A stretch of DNA of 42,500 bases, from assembly GCA_904063045.1 (NCBI GenBank), contig CAJFCJ010000005.1, forward strand, positions 4,187,189-4,229,688. Direction: 5' to 3'. The notes below the pieces were generated by a model that saw nothing but the letters and a program-made list of their open reading frames with translations, made no database searches and was not told the origin of the DNA. Below are positions 27,924 to 39,626 of the stretch, in pieces (positions within the stretch are counted from its first letter, which is position 1; every line of letters starts with the position of its first letter). A program made the translations under genes and the position numbers. This stretch comes from Dimorphilus gyrociliatus. Lineage: Eukaryota > Annelida > Polychaeta > Dinophilidae.

Positions 27924-29539
27924 TTAAGGAAGTACCACCTTTCTATTCTTCAGATGAGCTTTAATTATTTCTCCGTATTCATTTCTTCCAAGTAATTCAT
28001 AGGCTAAAGGCAGTACGTTGAGAATCTGAGAATGAAATATATCTGATCCGTACGAAAATAGATCTATGCCCAACTCTAAGCCTTGACCGTAGTCGCACTC
28101 ATCATTCGCAAACTGTACACACATAATTGTTTCCATGAGAGGATCGAACGCTTTATTTCTTTCGGCTCCTTCCTCAGAACTTTCAATCTTCTTCAATATT
28201 TTCTTTAGTTCACCTTAATATTTTTAATAGTTTTAAAAATATTTCTTTAGACTTTTCTATAAGTAGGTTGTATTAAAATAGTTTGTCTTACCTGGAGTAT
28301 CGGGTAAAGGCCTATATCCAATATCATTATCATCTACAGGTACACAGATACCAGCGCCGTGAAACGTTTTGCTGTTGACTAATTTATCTCTCTTTTTCAT
28401 TTTTGGAGTTTTAACGTCGAGAGAATACGAGAGTTTCTTGGCATACTCCCCTAAATCGGTCAGAATCTTTATAGCGTGGGTCTTTTTTATAGGGTTTTCT
28501 TTAACGAAACCGTCGATATAGCATCTGAGATGATTAAAAATAAAATAGAATGAAAAAAAAAAACCAATTAGAAGAAGGCGAAGAAAAAACATAGAAACAA
28601 TCCCAATAGAGATTGCGTTCCATTCTCTTACTTTATGGCTGCAAATAGATTTTCTCCTTTAGGTTTAATTTGACACGAATTTTTGGCTTCGTTGAAAGCC
28701 ACAAAGTCCGGCATATTTTCAGGATCATCCCTTAAAATAATAAAATAAATGTTTTGTTTGTTTATATATATATATATATATATATTGTATTTACCTGAAA
28801 TATCCAATGTGAAATTGAGCTCTTTTATCGCCCTGAACAACAGTTAAAAATTCGGGTGGATCGTAGTAATAGCGCCAATAAGTAAGATAACATGTTTTCT
28901 TAGAATGTCTCTTGTACTGACCACTTAGAAATTCAAATGGTCCAACAAGCGTTAAATTAATTGAATTTAAAGCGTCTAAATGATGTAAATATACAAATAA
29001 TTATTAACTTTCTATCGATTCTATAATTATAAATGACCGTACCGCAAGGATTTTTCGAGTTAACTGATTTAGCAAATTCGTAGAAATCAAAGAAATCCTT
29101 TGGCATAGCTACCTTGTACTTCAATTTAATTACATTTGATATATCTGTCGAGTCTAGTTTATCATCATCTAAAATTTATACAAACATTACTTTATATTTG
29201 CGCAATATGCTGACTGAAGCATATATTCTATCTACCTTCTACTGTTTCGCTTTCCGATTGCTTCTCTTCTTCAGATTCATTGTTAGGTTCAGGAGAATTT
29301 TTATCAAGCTCAATTTCTGGATCGGTTATTTTGTTTTCTTCTACTTTTGCTTTTTTGGCTTTAGGCTGTGGTAATTAAAGAAATCGGCGATAATAAACTA
29401 GTTTTACAATTATAGTATTATATTCCTCGGATCGTAAAAATACCTCATCGAGATGGGGATGATTAAACTCTTTAAAGTGTTCCGGATTTTTTCTGTAGCA
29501 TTTCTTACCGTAGGGACAATCGGATACGTTACATGCCAT
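27924..29539 (-). CDS. HPF1: Histone PARylation factor 1 with N-terminal PBZ finger
   Basis: HPF1 completes the PARP1/2 active site and switches ADP-ribosylation to serine at DNA breaks. Seven exons: 29444-29539, 29236-29365, 29043-29168, 28795-28975, 28632-28730, 28292-28524 and 27924-28213, giving 384 aa. A stop codon directly precedes the ATG in frame, fixing the start. Residues 8-27 form a perfect PBZ zinc finger, C8-x5-C14-x6-H21-x5-H27 ([15 protein letters not shown]), a poly-ADP-ribose-binding module. A Lys/Glu-rich linker follows, then the HPF1 fold: [56 protein letters not shown] and [13 protein letters not shown]. The catalytic Asp-Glu pair corresponds to D326-E327. The finger is absent from human HPF1. 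Confidence 0.95.
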
Positions 29540-29701
29540 TTAAGCGCGTTATTCCAATAATTTGTTTGTTGCCAAAAAGTCGTTCTAAATATAAAACATA
29601 AAAGGCAGTGTCCATAAAATGGCGGGTGTTCAATAATCGCAAAACTATCCATTTTTTGAAGTCTATTAACTAAAAATAAAGATAAATTACGAAAAGAGAA
29701 T

Positions 29702-29707
29702 TTTATT
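29702..29707 (-). terminator. Poly(A) signal overlapping the FADD stop codon
   Basis: The first A of AATAAA is the last base of the TGA stop codon. Cleavage 15-30 bp further would end the mRNA near 29672-29687, leaving about 130-150 bp before the HPF1 start codon. Confidence 0.5.
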
Positions 29708-30315
29708 CAGTTTCTAGTTGGTAAATCTGATAATAAATCGGCTATTAGGTTTAATTGACAAGATCGTAAAGCAGTTATAAGTTGTTGAACAGGAGAAATG
29801 TCTACAGTTGATGGTCTTCTTTCGTACCAGGTTAAAATTGATTGTCGACAACATTCACGACTATTTCGAGTAAAATTATCTGTAATGTAATCTATATCAG
29901 CATCTGATAATTGGAGTTTTCTCGCAAAACGCTTCCAATCTCTACCAATTTCTGAAACAATTAGCTCTATTTCTCTCTCAATTTCCACTATTTTCCCTTT
30001 CGACGCCACTTCTTGTTTATAGCTTGAAGAGGGTGCTGAATGTTGGCAATTGGTGTACGTCTTATTGTCATAGGCTTCTATAATTTGTAATAAATCTGAT
30101 CTGCCTGTTGACTTGATCAAATCTGTTAATATTTGTGTGTTATCTGGAGAAAGATCCGCTCTTTCTTGGAGGAGAACCCACAATTGCAAAGGGGTATCTA
30201 CTTGCTCTAGTCGTCCAGCAGGTATAACTTTCTGACAACAGAATTTTATACTCTCGAAATCTTCTTTTCGAAGTTTTCTCGATAGATCTACTAGCATTAA
30301 GTTAAATGGTTCCAT
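29707..30315 (-). CDS. FADD: FADD, death-domain adaptor
   Basis: Adaptor linking death receptors or Imd-type complexes to initiator caspases. It is an intronless ORF of 202 codons with an in-frame stop directly before the ATG. Residues 1-82 are a death effector domain with the diagnostic RxDL motif (GRSDLL, 72-77). Residues ~108-195 are a death domain with IGRDWKRFARKLQLSDADI and ALRSCQLNLIADLL. DED-then-DD order and the length (human 208 aa) identify FADD. HPF1 follows on the same strand with only 167 bp between the FADD stop and the HPF1 start. The poly(A) signal overlaps the stop codon, implying an exceptionally short 3' UTR. Confidence 0.94.
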   Translation of the reverse strand: MEPFNLMLVDLSRKLRKEDFESIKFCCQKVIPAGRLEQVDTPLQLWVLLQERADLSPDNTQILTDLIKSTGRSDLLQIIEAYDNKTYTNCQHSAPSSSYKQEVASKGKIVEIEREIELIVSEIGRDWKRFARKLQLSDADIDYITDNFTRNSRECCRQSILTWYERRPSTVDISPVQQLITALRSCQLNLIADLLSDLPTRN

Positions 30316-30444
30316 TTAGGTATTGCTCCCAGGTATATCGATCAGAATTACCGGAAATCAAGAACATAGTCCACAAATCGGAAATGATTTTAGCATAACC
30401 TTGACATTGATTTTAAAAGGAGAAATGTTCTCGGCGGGAGTGAA

Positions 30445-30462
30445 GGGAGGGGAGGGGAGGGG
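30445..30462 (+). other. Potential G-quadruplex tract
   Basis: Four runs of three or four guanines separated by single adenines on the plus strand, about 130 bp upstream of the FADD start. It fits the G3+N1-7 rule. Whether it folds in vivo is unknown. Confidence 0.5.
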
Positions 30463-30579
30463 AAAAGAAATAAGAAACTTTGGTTAGGATAAAAGGTGTT
30501 AATGGACAAATAAATATAGAGTCCAGAAACTAAACTGTAACTATATATATCTGTATATGTATACTTTAGAGTATACAGT

Positions 30580-30581
<2 letters not shown>

Positions 30582-30612
<31 letters not shown>
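30582..30612. repeat. (TA)n microsatellite
   Basis: 31 bp AT dinucleotide tract. Other TA tracts: 14236-14254, 27615-27635, 28763-28785 (inside an HPF1 intron) and 32593-32612. Confidence 0.95.
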
Positions 30613-30615
<3 letters not shown>

Positions 30616-30896
30616 GTAGAAAATGGTTAATTGATAAATAAATACATAGCCGCCGGGAAAAAGTAGGGTGTATAGGATTTCTTTCCATATACTGATGTAC
30701 AATTACTTAGAGACTTTTATTTATCTGCTATTAATATACTGTACACATATAAAAGAAGTAAAGAATAAAACTTGAGATAAACCGTTTATATTAGGATTCT
30801 ATTTTAATAATGTTAATCTTTTATGCAGCGTTATTAATAGAAACAAGAAGAAGAAGAAGAAAAAGAAGAAGGAGAAGGAGAAAAAAAATATAGTTA

Positions 30897-32085
30897 TTAG
30901 GTTCGATCTGAAAGTAATCTACATTTTGTATTTTTATTTATAGTAGTTAACTTATTTAATAATTTTTTTTTATATTATAGCCTATAGTCTACTCTAGAAA
31001 AATTAACTATTCTATTCCTTAATAGTCCCTCCCCCTCGTTGTTTATACATGTCTGCCATTAGGATGAAAGTAGATCTATCCTGTTCTGATAAAAGGAGGA
31101 TGGTTTTCTCCTCAAAATATCTCTGATGTCTTTTTTTAGCTCATCCAAATTTTCGTAATCAACTCCCCTTATATGATCTTTCAGTTGTCCAAACAGGTAA
31201 AAATCAGATGGGGGCCAAATCAGAGCTGTATGGGGGATATGGACAGACAGACCATCCCTGATTTCTGATAAAATCTGTTGTGTACAAACTGATATGGGGT
31301 CTGGCATTATCATGCTGTAAAATAATCTGTTTTCCAGCCCTTATCCTATTTAGTCTCCTCCTTAGCCTCTTTAGGGTCTCCACATACTGAATGGAGTTGA
31401 CTGTTTCATCATAATCCATAGATTCAACATGATTAATCCTGAACAGTCCCAGAAAACTGTACATATTAGTTTTTCAGATGATTTAGTCATTTTTAGCTTT
31501 TTTTCAGGTGGAGATGATGTGTGTTTGTAGGTTAGGGAAGCCCTCTTTGATTCAGGATCTTAAAGATGAACCCAAGATTCATCTCCAGTTACTATTTTTT
31601 CTAAAAATGCTTCTTTTTCTGCCATCTATCTACCCTTACCTCTTTTTGATCCTGATTAAGATCATAGGGGATCCATTTAGCACCAAGTTTTCTCTACCCC
31701 AGCTTCTTAATTATCTTCCCAACATCCTCTTAACCAATATCTAATTTTTTGGCAATTGCTCTTTGAGATGTGGTTCGATCTTCCCTGATAAGCCTGTCAA
31801 CTGATTCTTTATTTTGATCTGTTACAGCTGTTTTTGGACGACCAGATCTCGGCAAGTCTTTAGGATTTTTTCTTCCTTTTTTTATTTTAATAGTCCACCT
31901 TCTTACTGAACTAAGGTTCTCAGAGTTTCATCCCCAAAATAGCTTTTTAACCTTGTGTGAATCTTCTTTGAATAGGCCTTCTCATGGACTAAGAATGCAA
32001 TAATTTTTCGCTGATCGGAACATGTAGACATGACTTGCTGTTGCTTGCACTGAAATAATTTTGTAATGGCTTGACAGAATCGAAT
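30897..32085 (-). mobile_element. Degenerate mariner (Tc1/mariner) element
   Basis: The left end begins TTAGGTTCGATCTGAAAGTA directly after a TA dinucleotide, typical of a mariner terminal inverted repeat with TA target. A diverged inverted counterpart appears at about 32055-32085; the right boundary is approximate and no clean TA is visible there. The interior carries a broken mariner transposase on the minus strand. The total of ~1.2 kb is close to the 1.3 kb norm for the family. Confidence 0.8.
31010..32031 (-). pseudogene. Mariner transposase pseudogene
   Basis: Former DNA-cutting transposase. Starting at 32031 the N-terminal helix-turn-helix is readable (KAYSKKIHTRLKSYFGDETL; then LPRSGRPKTAVTDQ). 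Catalytic landmarks follow: TGDESWVH, ILQHDNARPH, YPPYSSDLAP and SDFYLFGQL. The second and third aspartates are separated by 34 residues, the D,D34D mariner signature. The frame is broken by at least four frameshifts and several stop codons, including one before WQTC near the C-terminus. It cannot encode an active enzyme; all copies of motifs are in different frames. Confidence 0.88.
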
Positions 32086-35000
32086 GAAAGTTTTCACAAT
32101 GAAAATAAATAAGAGAATACTACTAAATTGATAATCTTAGGGTAGGGATGGAAAAGTGTAAAGAGGAAGAGATAGGCAAAGATAGAGGCAGAGAAGAATT
32201 GTGTACGTTATAGCTAGATGGATGGAATTTATCTTTCTTTATAAATAGTAAATAAAGAGAAATAATCAATAAAAGATGGAAAATATGACAAATTGAAAAC
32301 ACAAAAGGAATGTAGTGCAGTATAGTTACAAATATTTTTGTTATTATTAGACGATATATTATTATTAAACAATTTAAAATGGAGTATATAAGTGGAAAGT
32401 GGATGATAAATGAAATTATTATCTATAGATTAAAATAGACTGTACTAAAGAGAGTTTACTGTTCTCTATTTGGCCTATTTTGTGAATAATATTTTCTTTT
32501 CATAATAATTTAATGAGTAAAAGTAAAAGGGGAAGAACCTTGGGAGATAAAGTGTAATATTTATTATATATATATACTAATAAATATAAATTTATATATA
32601 TATATATATATAAATCCAATTAAGAGTGCACTATAAATACATATACTGCATATGATATATTCGTTTGCATTTCATACAGACAAACGTAAGAGGCAAAGAA
32701 CAAAGCGAAAGAAAATACAAGAAAGAAATTACATACACTGTTAAGATACTCTATATAGTTTTTCAATACTAAAAGGAAAAATGATTGAGTAGCTTATTAA
32801 AAGAGAGTAAACAGATATGAATGACAATAGCTTGGAAACAATCGAGTTAAATGAATTTTATATATGTATTGTATATTTAGTATAATAATAATGTTTTATT
32901 ACTAAAAATTAATAACTTGCTTTAATGAAAGCACGGCTGCATTTTTTCAGTTACGTTTGTTACCTGCAAAAAAATACATTTATAAACCTTTTTTCTGACA
33001 TAAAAATACTAATTTTACAGTTTTGCAGTTTTTTTGTTTCTTAGATACGTATATCCGGATATTACAAAGAAAGAAATACTAGATTTGTTCCTACCAGGAA
33101 GGTAGTAGTCCTTTACTTTTCACTTTGCCTCAATTGCTAATTGTTAATTAAATGTGTAAAAATCCCAAAGGTTGTTGCCTTGTTAGAAGTTACAGGAAAG
33201 GACTGAGAAGGGAATAACTTCCTTCTCAACGCTAATAATAATTGTCTTTTTTTTAAAATAGAATTACTGTGAAAATTATATCCATAAAGAGAGCAGGAGA
33301 GACAGAGAAAGACAGAGAGAGAGAGAGAGAGAAACAGAACGGCGAGTAGACAGACATTATAGATAGGAAGCAAACTATGAAGATTAATCCTCTTTCTGGC
33401 TAGTTTCATTGAATATCGTTATTGTTAAAGACTTATAAACAAATTTTCCGGGCAGTTTCTAGTAGTTCAACCGGTAATTATTAGTTACGTAAAAGGCATC
33501 ATCGAGATGGCTTTTTTTTTAAACTACAAGTAAAGAGAATCAGATAGAAACGAAGAGCTAATTATTATTAAGGAAAGAACAGGTGTAACATTTACTTTTC
33601 CCCCTTAAAAATAAAAAAAAAGAGAAGCCAGAGGGAGTAAAAATTTCGCGCGTATTCGTGTCTATATGTTTCTTACCAACTGAATATCAACTATTTCATT
33701 CATCTATATATTCTAAATGCAATTAAATACACTGCAGGTATTTCAAGACTCGTCAAAAGAAAGTTAATTCACATCATTTACACTAACCCGTGGATCATAT
33801 ACATATATATATAAAATTCATGCTACTGGAAAATATTTCTGCCGAGTATATGTTACATTAAAATATAAACTGCATATGGAATGTAATCTATCTTCCATTA
33901 GATTGCTGTATACTGAAAAAGAGAAGGCTTTAATTCTATTGCTGGAGAAACATGAAGTAAAAAACAACCTATTATGATATAAAACGGAAAGAGACAAAGA
34001 TTGGAGATAGGTATGGATGGATAGATTGACAGATAGGCTGATAGGAAGAGGGAGTGAGAGAGAGGAGAAAATGAGTGACTGAGTGAGTGAGGGAGGGAGG
34101 ATGTGTCTGTATGCATTTCTATGTTCAAACACCAAGACGAAAAAGAAAATTGTTAAATGAAAAGAGAAGAATGAAAGAAACGATTTAAAAATAAAGGATA
34201 TACAGTTTATATTGACTATAGCGATTTATTCTTCGATTATTTCGCATGGTTTATACTTAAAAAGAAGAAAACCGATTCAAAGAAACTACTTTGATTTTAT
34301 CCTTGCCTTTAAGCCTTTTAACTTCCAATTAGATTATTGAGGAATTGAGAGAAATAAAAAAAATAGGATATTGGTTGATGAGTCGATTAATGATTACTTT
34401 TGAACTGTAAAACGTATATAAAACAAATAAAAAGACAAAACTTTAAAGGTAAAGATGTATAGATCGAATATCAACACCTTAATAATCAATGCTTAAAGGA
34501 TACTCTCTCTATTACCTTGTCTCTTTAATTTTTTTTTAGTATATTTTAACTAATTGAAGTTTGCGTAAGCTTAAAAATCTTTAATCGTTGAATAATTAGG
34601 GATTTTACAAGCATATTTAGTTAAAAATTATAATAGGCGTAATAATCTTTCAATGTTAAATCTTCACAGTTCTCTATTTTTACATATTTCTCTTTCTTCC
34701 TCTTTCTGGTTTTTAGCGCGCTCTCTCTCTCTCTCTTTCCTTTCTTTACGGTTCCTTCTATCGAATAAAGAAACAATAGAGTATATTATTCCGGTGCTTT
34801 TCACTTGAACAATTTAAAACGAACAGGTGAACATTTATCCGTGCTAATAAACTCTTATAGAATATAACTAATAATCAATTTCAATAATATAATGATATTG
34901 GACAATGATAAATCATCAGTAAGATGAAGGTGCTCGGCAACGTTGTTTCTGGTCTAATACGTATGAAGAAGAAGAAGAAGAGAGAGAGTAAGAATTACTT

Positions 35001-36336
35001 TTGAGCCTGAAGCTTTCTTTTATTTCTTCTTTTGCTCTTTTTGTTTAGAAAAGAAATAAAAAGTTTTACGTTTACCCGATTTGTACTACTTAAAAGTAGA
35101 TTTTTACTCAATATCGCTGGGGCGAGAAAGCTTGTTTAGAAAAGGCGTCTCTTTTGCTACCTGAAGAAAGAGACGGTTTATATGTTCTGATAACTATTAT
35201 GTAGAATTAGAAAATTTCGGAATGCTAGTAGAATGACTGTGATGTAAAGGTTTTTTCACTTTCCAAGGCCGTTTTTTGTGCTACGACTTTGAAGTCGTTT
35301 GTAGATTTCCAATTCATTTTAAGCACTTATACAATGGGTACACTAACGCTTAGAAAGACAAAATTCATTGCCTGTAAGCGACGGTTCTACAAAGGTACTT
35401 GTTTCTGAAAGATTAGAAGAAAATTCCTTCGATAGACCATTTGCCATCAGGGACTCATCTCAAATATATCTATTGGTAATTTTCTTCTAAAAGGTTAAGC
35501 TAAAAAAAAGGTACAGCTTGGACATCGGGCAATAACTTTTCTTTTTTTTTTGACGTCTCTTCGTCACTCTTGTGCTATTTTTAAATGGCACGAATGTGTC
35601 AATATAGTAGCTTTTCATACTAGAAGCTTCACAGAGAGAGAGAGAGAGAGAGAGATACTCAAAGATGGACAGATTAATAGAAAGGTTAGCTAAAATACAG
35701 ACAACCTTACAGAATGACAGATAAACATTGAAGAGAATAGTTAATTGGATAAAGAAATAAATAGATTGATAGGCAAACAAACAATATGAACAAAGGAGAG
35801 GGAAAGGAAGATAATAAAGAAAAGAATTAAATAAAGAAATAAGTCATTTTTTAATAAAGCAAAAATGTGTAGTATAATACTGTACATATCATGATATATC
35901 GTGAATACAATATATATAAAAACTCTATACTTTGTGTACAAATAATTTCTGCTAATCTTCATTTTACACTACTCATATTTATTAAAAGTATAATCAGTAT
36001 TTCTTCATTTCTTCACTCTTTCACTTAATCATTTCATAAAATTAAACTATCTTTTTCATTCATTTCCTTGCCTCTCTATTGCTATCTCCCGTTCTACTAT
36101 TATATTTATGCATTTCTCTCCTTGTCCTTAACCCTCTTATTTCTTTCTCCTCCCTCTCCTTCACTCTTGCCGATAACTCCAATTGTACAAATGAGAGAGC
36201 GTCATTTTACGCAAATGCTACCCTAATTAGCGAGGGTGGGAAAAAGGTCGCATGGCACAAGTCATAAGTGATTATATTCGCATAGAAAACTAAGTAATAG
36301 GTAGGAGAGAGGGATGGCGAGGAAGAGACACCAAGG

Positions 36337-36360
36337 GAGAGAGAGAGAGAGAGAGAGAGA
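36337..36360. repeat. (GA)n microsatellite
   Basis: 24 bp GA tract. Comparable GA tracts occur at 27566-27588, 33314-33332 and 35633-35655. Confidence 0.93.
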
Positions 36361-37035
36361 AGATGTATGTATATATATATAAATTTATATATTCAGTATA
36401 TACAGTATATAATATGGCGTGAAGAAAACCGCGGCTGATTCGGATAAATTGCATAGTTCATCTGAGCAGACAAAAGATTCCATTTACAATCTTTTTTTTT
36501 CCAAAGCCAAAGAATGACAAGTTTTTAATTTAATTATAGAAAACTATTGAGTATTTTCTTTTATTTTTTTATTATTCCACTTACTTTTACTGAAAAAGAA
36601 AAAGAGAAAGCCATAAACAAGGAGAGAAATGGTCGGTTTGATAATTACTTTAGTGACTATATGGGTTTTCTAAATACATGTTTCCAATTATTTGGTTTGA
36701 TCCACTCCTATTGTCTCGACATGATGACAAGGAAGACCAGGAAGACCAAGAGTGAATTATTAACCTGTTTTCTATTCATATAGAATCAGTAATTATAGAC
36801 GCTACACTTTTGCGAATTTATCATTTATTCATCTACAGCTTCTCGCTTTTTCATAGATACGAAATAAGGGCGTTTGAAGACCATAAACGTTCTATTCTAA
36901 GAAATGTTTCGGTAAACTAGTAATAGTCACGCTATACTTCCAGAGCTAAAAAGAGTCTTTTCTTCCTCTAATTCCTCCCTTATAATTTTACTTTAAGCCG
37001 AATAAAAGATAGATAGAAAAAGAGATGGGGCGGGA

Positions 37036-37179
37036 ATGAAATCTCAAGTAGTCAACTACTACGGTGGCAATTTGGTCAGGGTGATGAAGATGTCAGTGAA
37101 CGCGACGAACAAACAATCCATAAACGATAAAGACATATCAAAGAAAATTGGACAGAAACGTTACCCGCCTACGATGTAA
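37036..37179 (+). CDS. Possible 47-codon small ORF, unknown
   Basis: ATG-to-TAA frame beginning MKSQVVNYYGGNLVRVMKMS and ending GQKRYPPTM. It lies in a patch with higher GC and more mixed codon use than its surroundings. There is no signal peptide and no recognised family. It may equally be part of a noncoding element or an exon; this is a candidate only. Confidence 0.2.
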   Translation: MKSQVVNYYGGNLVRVMKMSVNATNKQSINDKDISKKIGQKRYPPTM

Positions 37180-37997
37180 AATGATTAACTCTTCTTCGTT
37201 CATTACAGGCTTTTTTCAACACGATTTTGTATCAATTTTGCTTAATTTAGCATGGGAGGATTATTGATGTGGAAGAACGTGATGACAATTCAGATTCGTT
37301 CACAAACTCATTTGTCTCCTCCTTTATTTTCTTTTCTTGCTTCCTTAATCCTTTCTCTATCTTTCTATCTCTCTTTTTCGCGGTCTATCTCTCTCTCACT
37401 CTCTCTCTCTCTCACGCGCGCGTACACTTATTCACTTACTTATTTACTTACTCAATCGCTAGCTTGCTCACTTATATGTTTTCATATCACCTTCTAGTTT
37501 GGTTAGTCTACTCAAGGGAAAGAGTTTAGAAGTTTGTCACCAACCTTTGATTGAACCGAGAAAAATTCGTTGAATGATTAAAGTTTATATGAAATATAGC
37601 AATCCTATAAATAAAATCCCGATATTAATTTATCGTATGCGAATAATCATAAATTCATTGTAATCGATTAGACGACAAAAAAAAACGTCTACAAAAAACG
37701 GTATACAGTAATTAATAATTAAGTTATACGATATTTAATACATATTAAATTGAAAATGTATATAAATATGATTTGTTTGAACAGATGTAACATTTTCATA
37801 CATAGTTTGTTTGTTTGCTTACTTGTTTACAATATAAATATAGTTATTGTAGTATAACAACCTTTTTCTTTAAATAGGTTTAAACACGGTATACTCCTCC
37901 ATTGCTGTCAAAACCGTCTTCGCTAACATCACCAGACCATTACCATCTTTATCAGTATCCTCATCTTTCTCCATTTTCTCTCCCTTCCTTCCTCCTC

Positions 37998-38003
37998 TTT
38001 ATT
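37998..38003 (-). terminator. Poly(A) signal of the peptide GPCR
   Basis: AATAAA on the minus strand 43 bp beyond the stop codon, in T-rich plus-strand DNA. Confidence 0.45.
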
Positions 38004-38045
38004 TTTTTACATTTTTCATTTTTTATTTGGTTTTTGGTTTGTGTC

Positions 38046-39580
38046 TTACGTTACTGTTTGCATTGTTCCTGAAGGATTATTAAAAGTGGCCGGTTTCCAG
38101 CACATGACGACTTCTTTCATAGCTTTTCGGAAATTCTCCGATAAGAGGGCGTAGAGTATGGGATTTAGTGCGGAATTCAAATAGTAAAAGATGAAGCTTA
38201 TAGGCAAAAATATAGTCGATTTGACTTCAAGATCAGGATATATGATTGTTCGAAGGATCCTGAGATGGTAAGGGAGCACGCAAAAGGCAAATGACAAAAC
38301 AACAACAACTAGAAGCCTGATTACTTTTCTTCTCGCCATCACTGCTTTGTCAGGCTTCCTATGCTTATTCACGTATTCTTCGGGCTTTTTCGCCGTTCTG
38401 TTGGGCGAAGGTTGAAACGCCTTTAATTCAATCATTAGAGTTTCGTCTGCCGAATCGTCTGTATGTTCCGGATGCTGAGACGGAAGAACAGAACTATCAC
38501 CTTTCTTCGGTTTCTTTTTCCAAAGTTTCCGCCAGAACCTTTTCGATTGGCTATGTCTAGAATAGTTTAGAGAGACGGCATTGTTTCTACTAGTCCGCCA
38601 CAAGACTAGAGAAATGTGACAGTAGGCGAACGACATAAGTAAAAGCGGTATAAGGTAATAGAGTGAAAAGTTAATAATGGAGATAGTTTTATGGTATTTC
38701 TCCATATAGCAGAATTGGCTATCGCCAACGCTTATAAAACTAAAAAAGAATAGGGTTGGACAGGAGGCACAGGCCGATATAATCCATACAATTATAATAA
38801 CAACTCGTAATAGGGGTAACGTCATAATCTGAAAATAAAAGAAATCTTAATGTACACTTAACTATACCGTTAAGTAGGTAGTTTTCTTTCCAACCTGTTT
38901 ACTCTTCATCGGATATATAATAGCGAAATATCTTTCGGCAGATATAACAGTTAGAATAGTAACGGAAGCCGTATAAGACATTTGTTGAATAAAATGGTTT
39001 AATTTACACCAAACCTGTTTTTAGTATAAACAAATAATATATTCCACTTTTTCTCTATAAGCTAATCTACTTTATAGAGGAATAAATGAACAAGAGTAGG
39101 CCTACCTCTCCCAAATACCATCCCATGTACAGAATGTGAAGAAGATTGGGAATAATGCAGAAAATCGACACGCAGAAGTCAGCGACAGCTAAATTAGCCA
39201 GAAAGAAATTGGTGATGGTGCGCATTTTCTTCCATCTCAATACGACGAACAACACTAAGAGGTTTCCTGTTTAGTAGATTTATTCAAAAAGAATATATTT
39301 ATACAAAGTATACTATTTACAGTATATTTATTAAGTGTATAAAACGATTTAGATGGAATGAAATTTCTAAACGCTACTTCAGCAATCAACCTTTCTATTT
39401 AAATATAAATTAGTTTTTATATATTGTTCACAATTCTCTCTTCTTTCCTTTTTCTTCATTCTTTTACGTTTTTATTATAACTGTTCGTTATTTTTAGTAT
39501 ACTGTAATATGCGCATTTATAATATAAATATTACATTATGCTCTTTCTCTTTTTCTTTCTCTCCTTTCATTTTCTTCATT

Positions 39581-39626
<46 letters not shown>

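Larger units (their letters stand above)
30316..30896. other. FADD upstream region
   Basis: Holds a guanine-run tract (30445-30462), a perfect 8 bp-arm hairpin (30558-30577), a (TA)n repeat (30582-30612) and a GAA/GGA-rich purine tract (30845-30890) that ends at the mariner terminus. No gene is seen. Confidence 0.55.
32086..38045. other. Six-kilobase gene-poor interval
   Basis: Low-complexity AT-rich DNA with (TA)n at 32593-32612 and (GA)n at 33314-33332, 35633-35655 and 36337-36360, plus a CT tract at ~37383-37412. ATGGCG occurs at 36313-36318 and 36414-36419. A 47-codon ORF sits at 37036-37179 in a GC-richer patch. Several TACTGTA/TACAGTA copies are scattered through it. No protein family was recognised on either strand. 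Confidence 0.5.

Noticed and set aside
30898-30912. GGTTCGATC resembling a tRNA B box
   Set aside because: No A box or cloverleaf around it; it is the mariner terminal repeat.
35283-35302. Perfect inverted repeat ACGACTTtgAAGTCGT
   Set aside because: Short palindrome with a two-base centre; no longer stem or microRNA-like arms around it.
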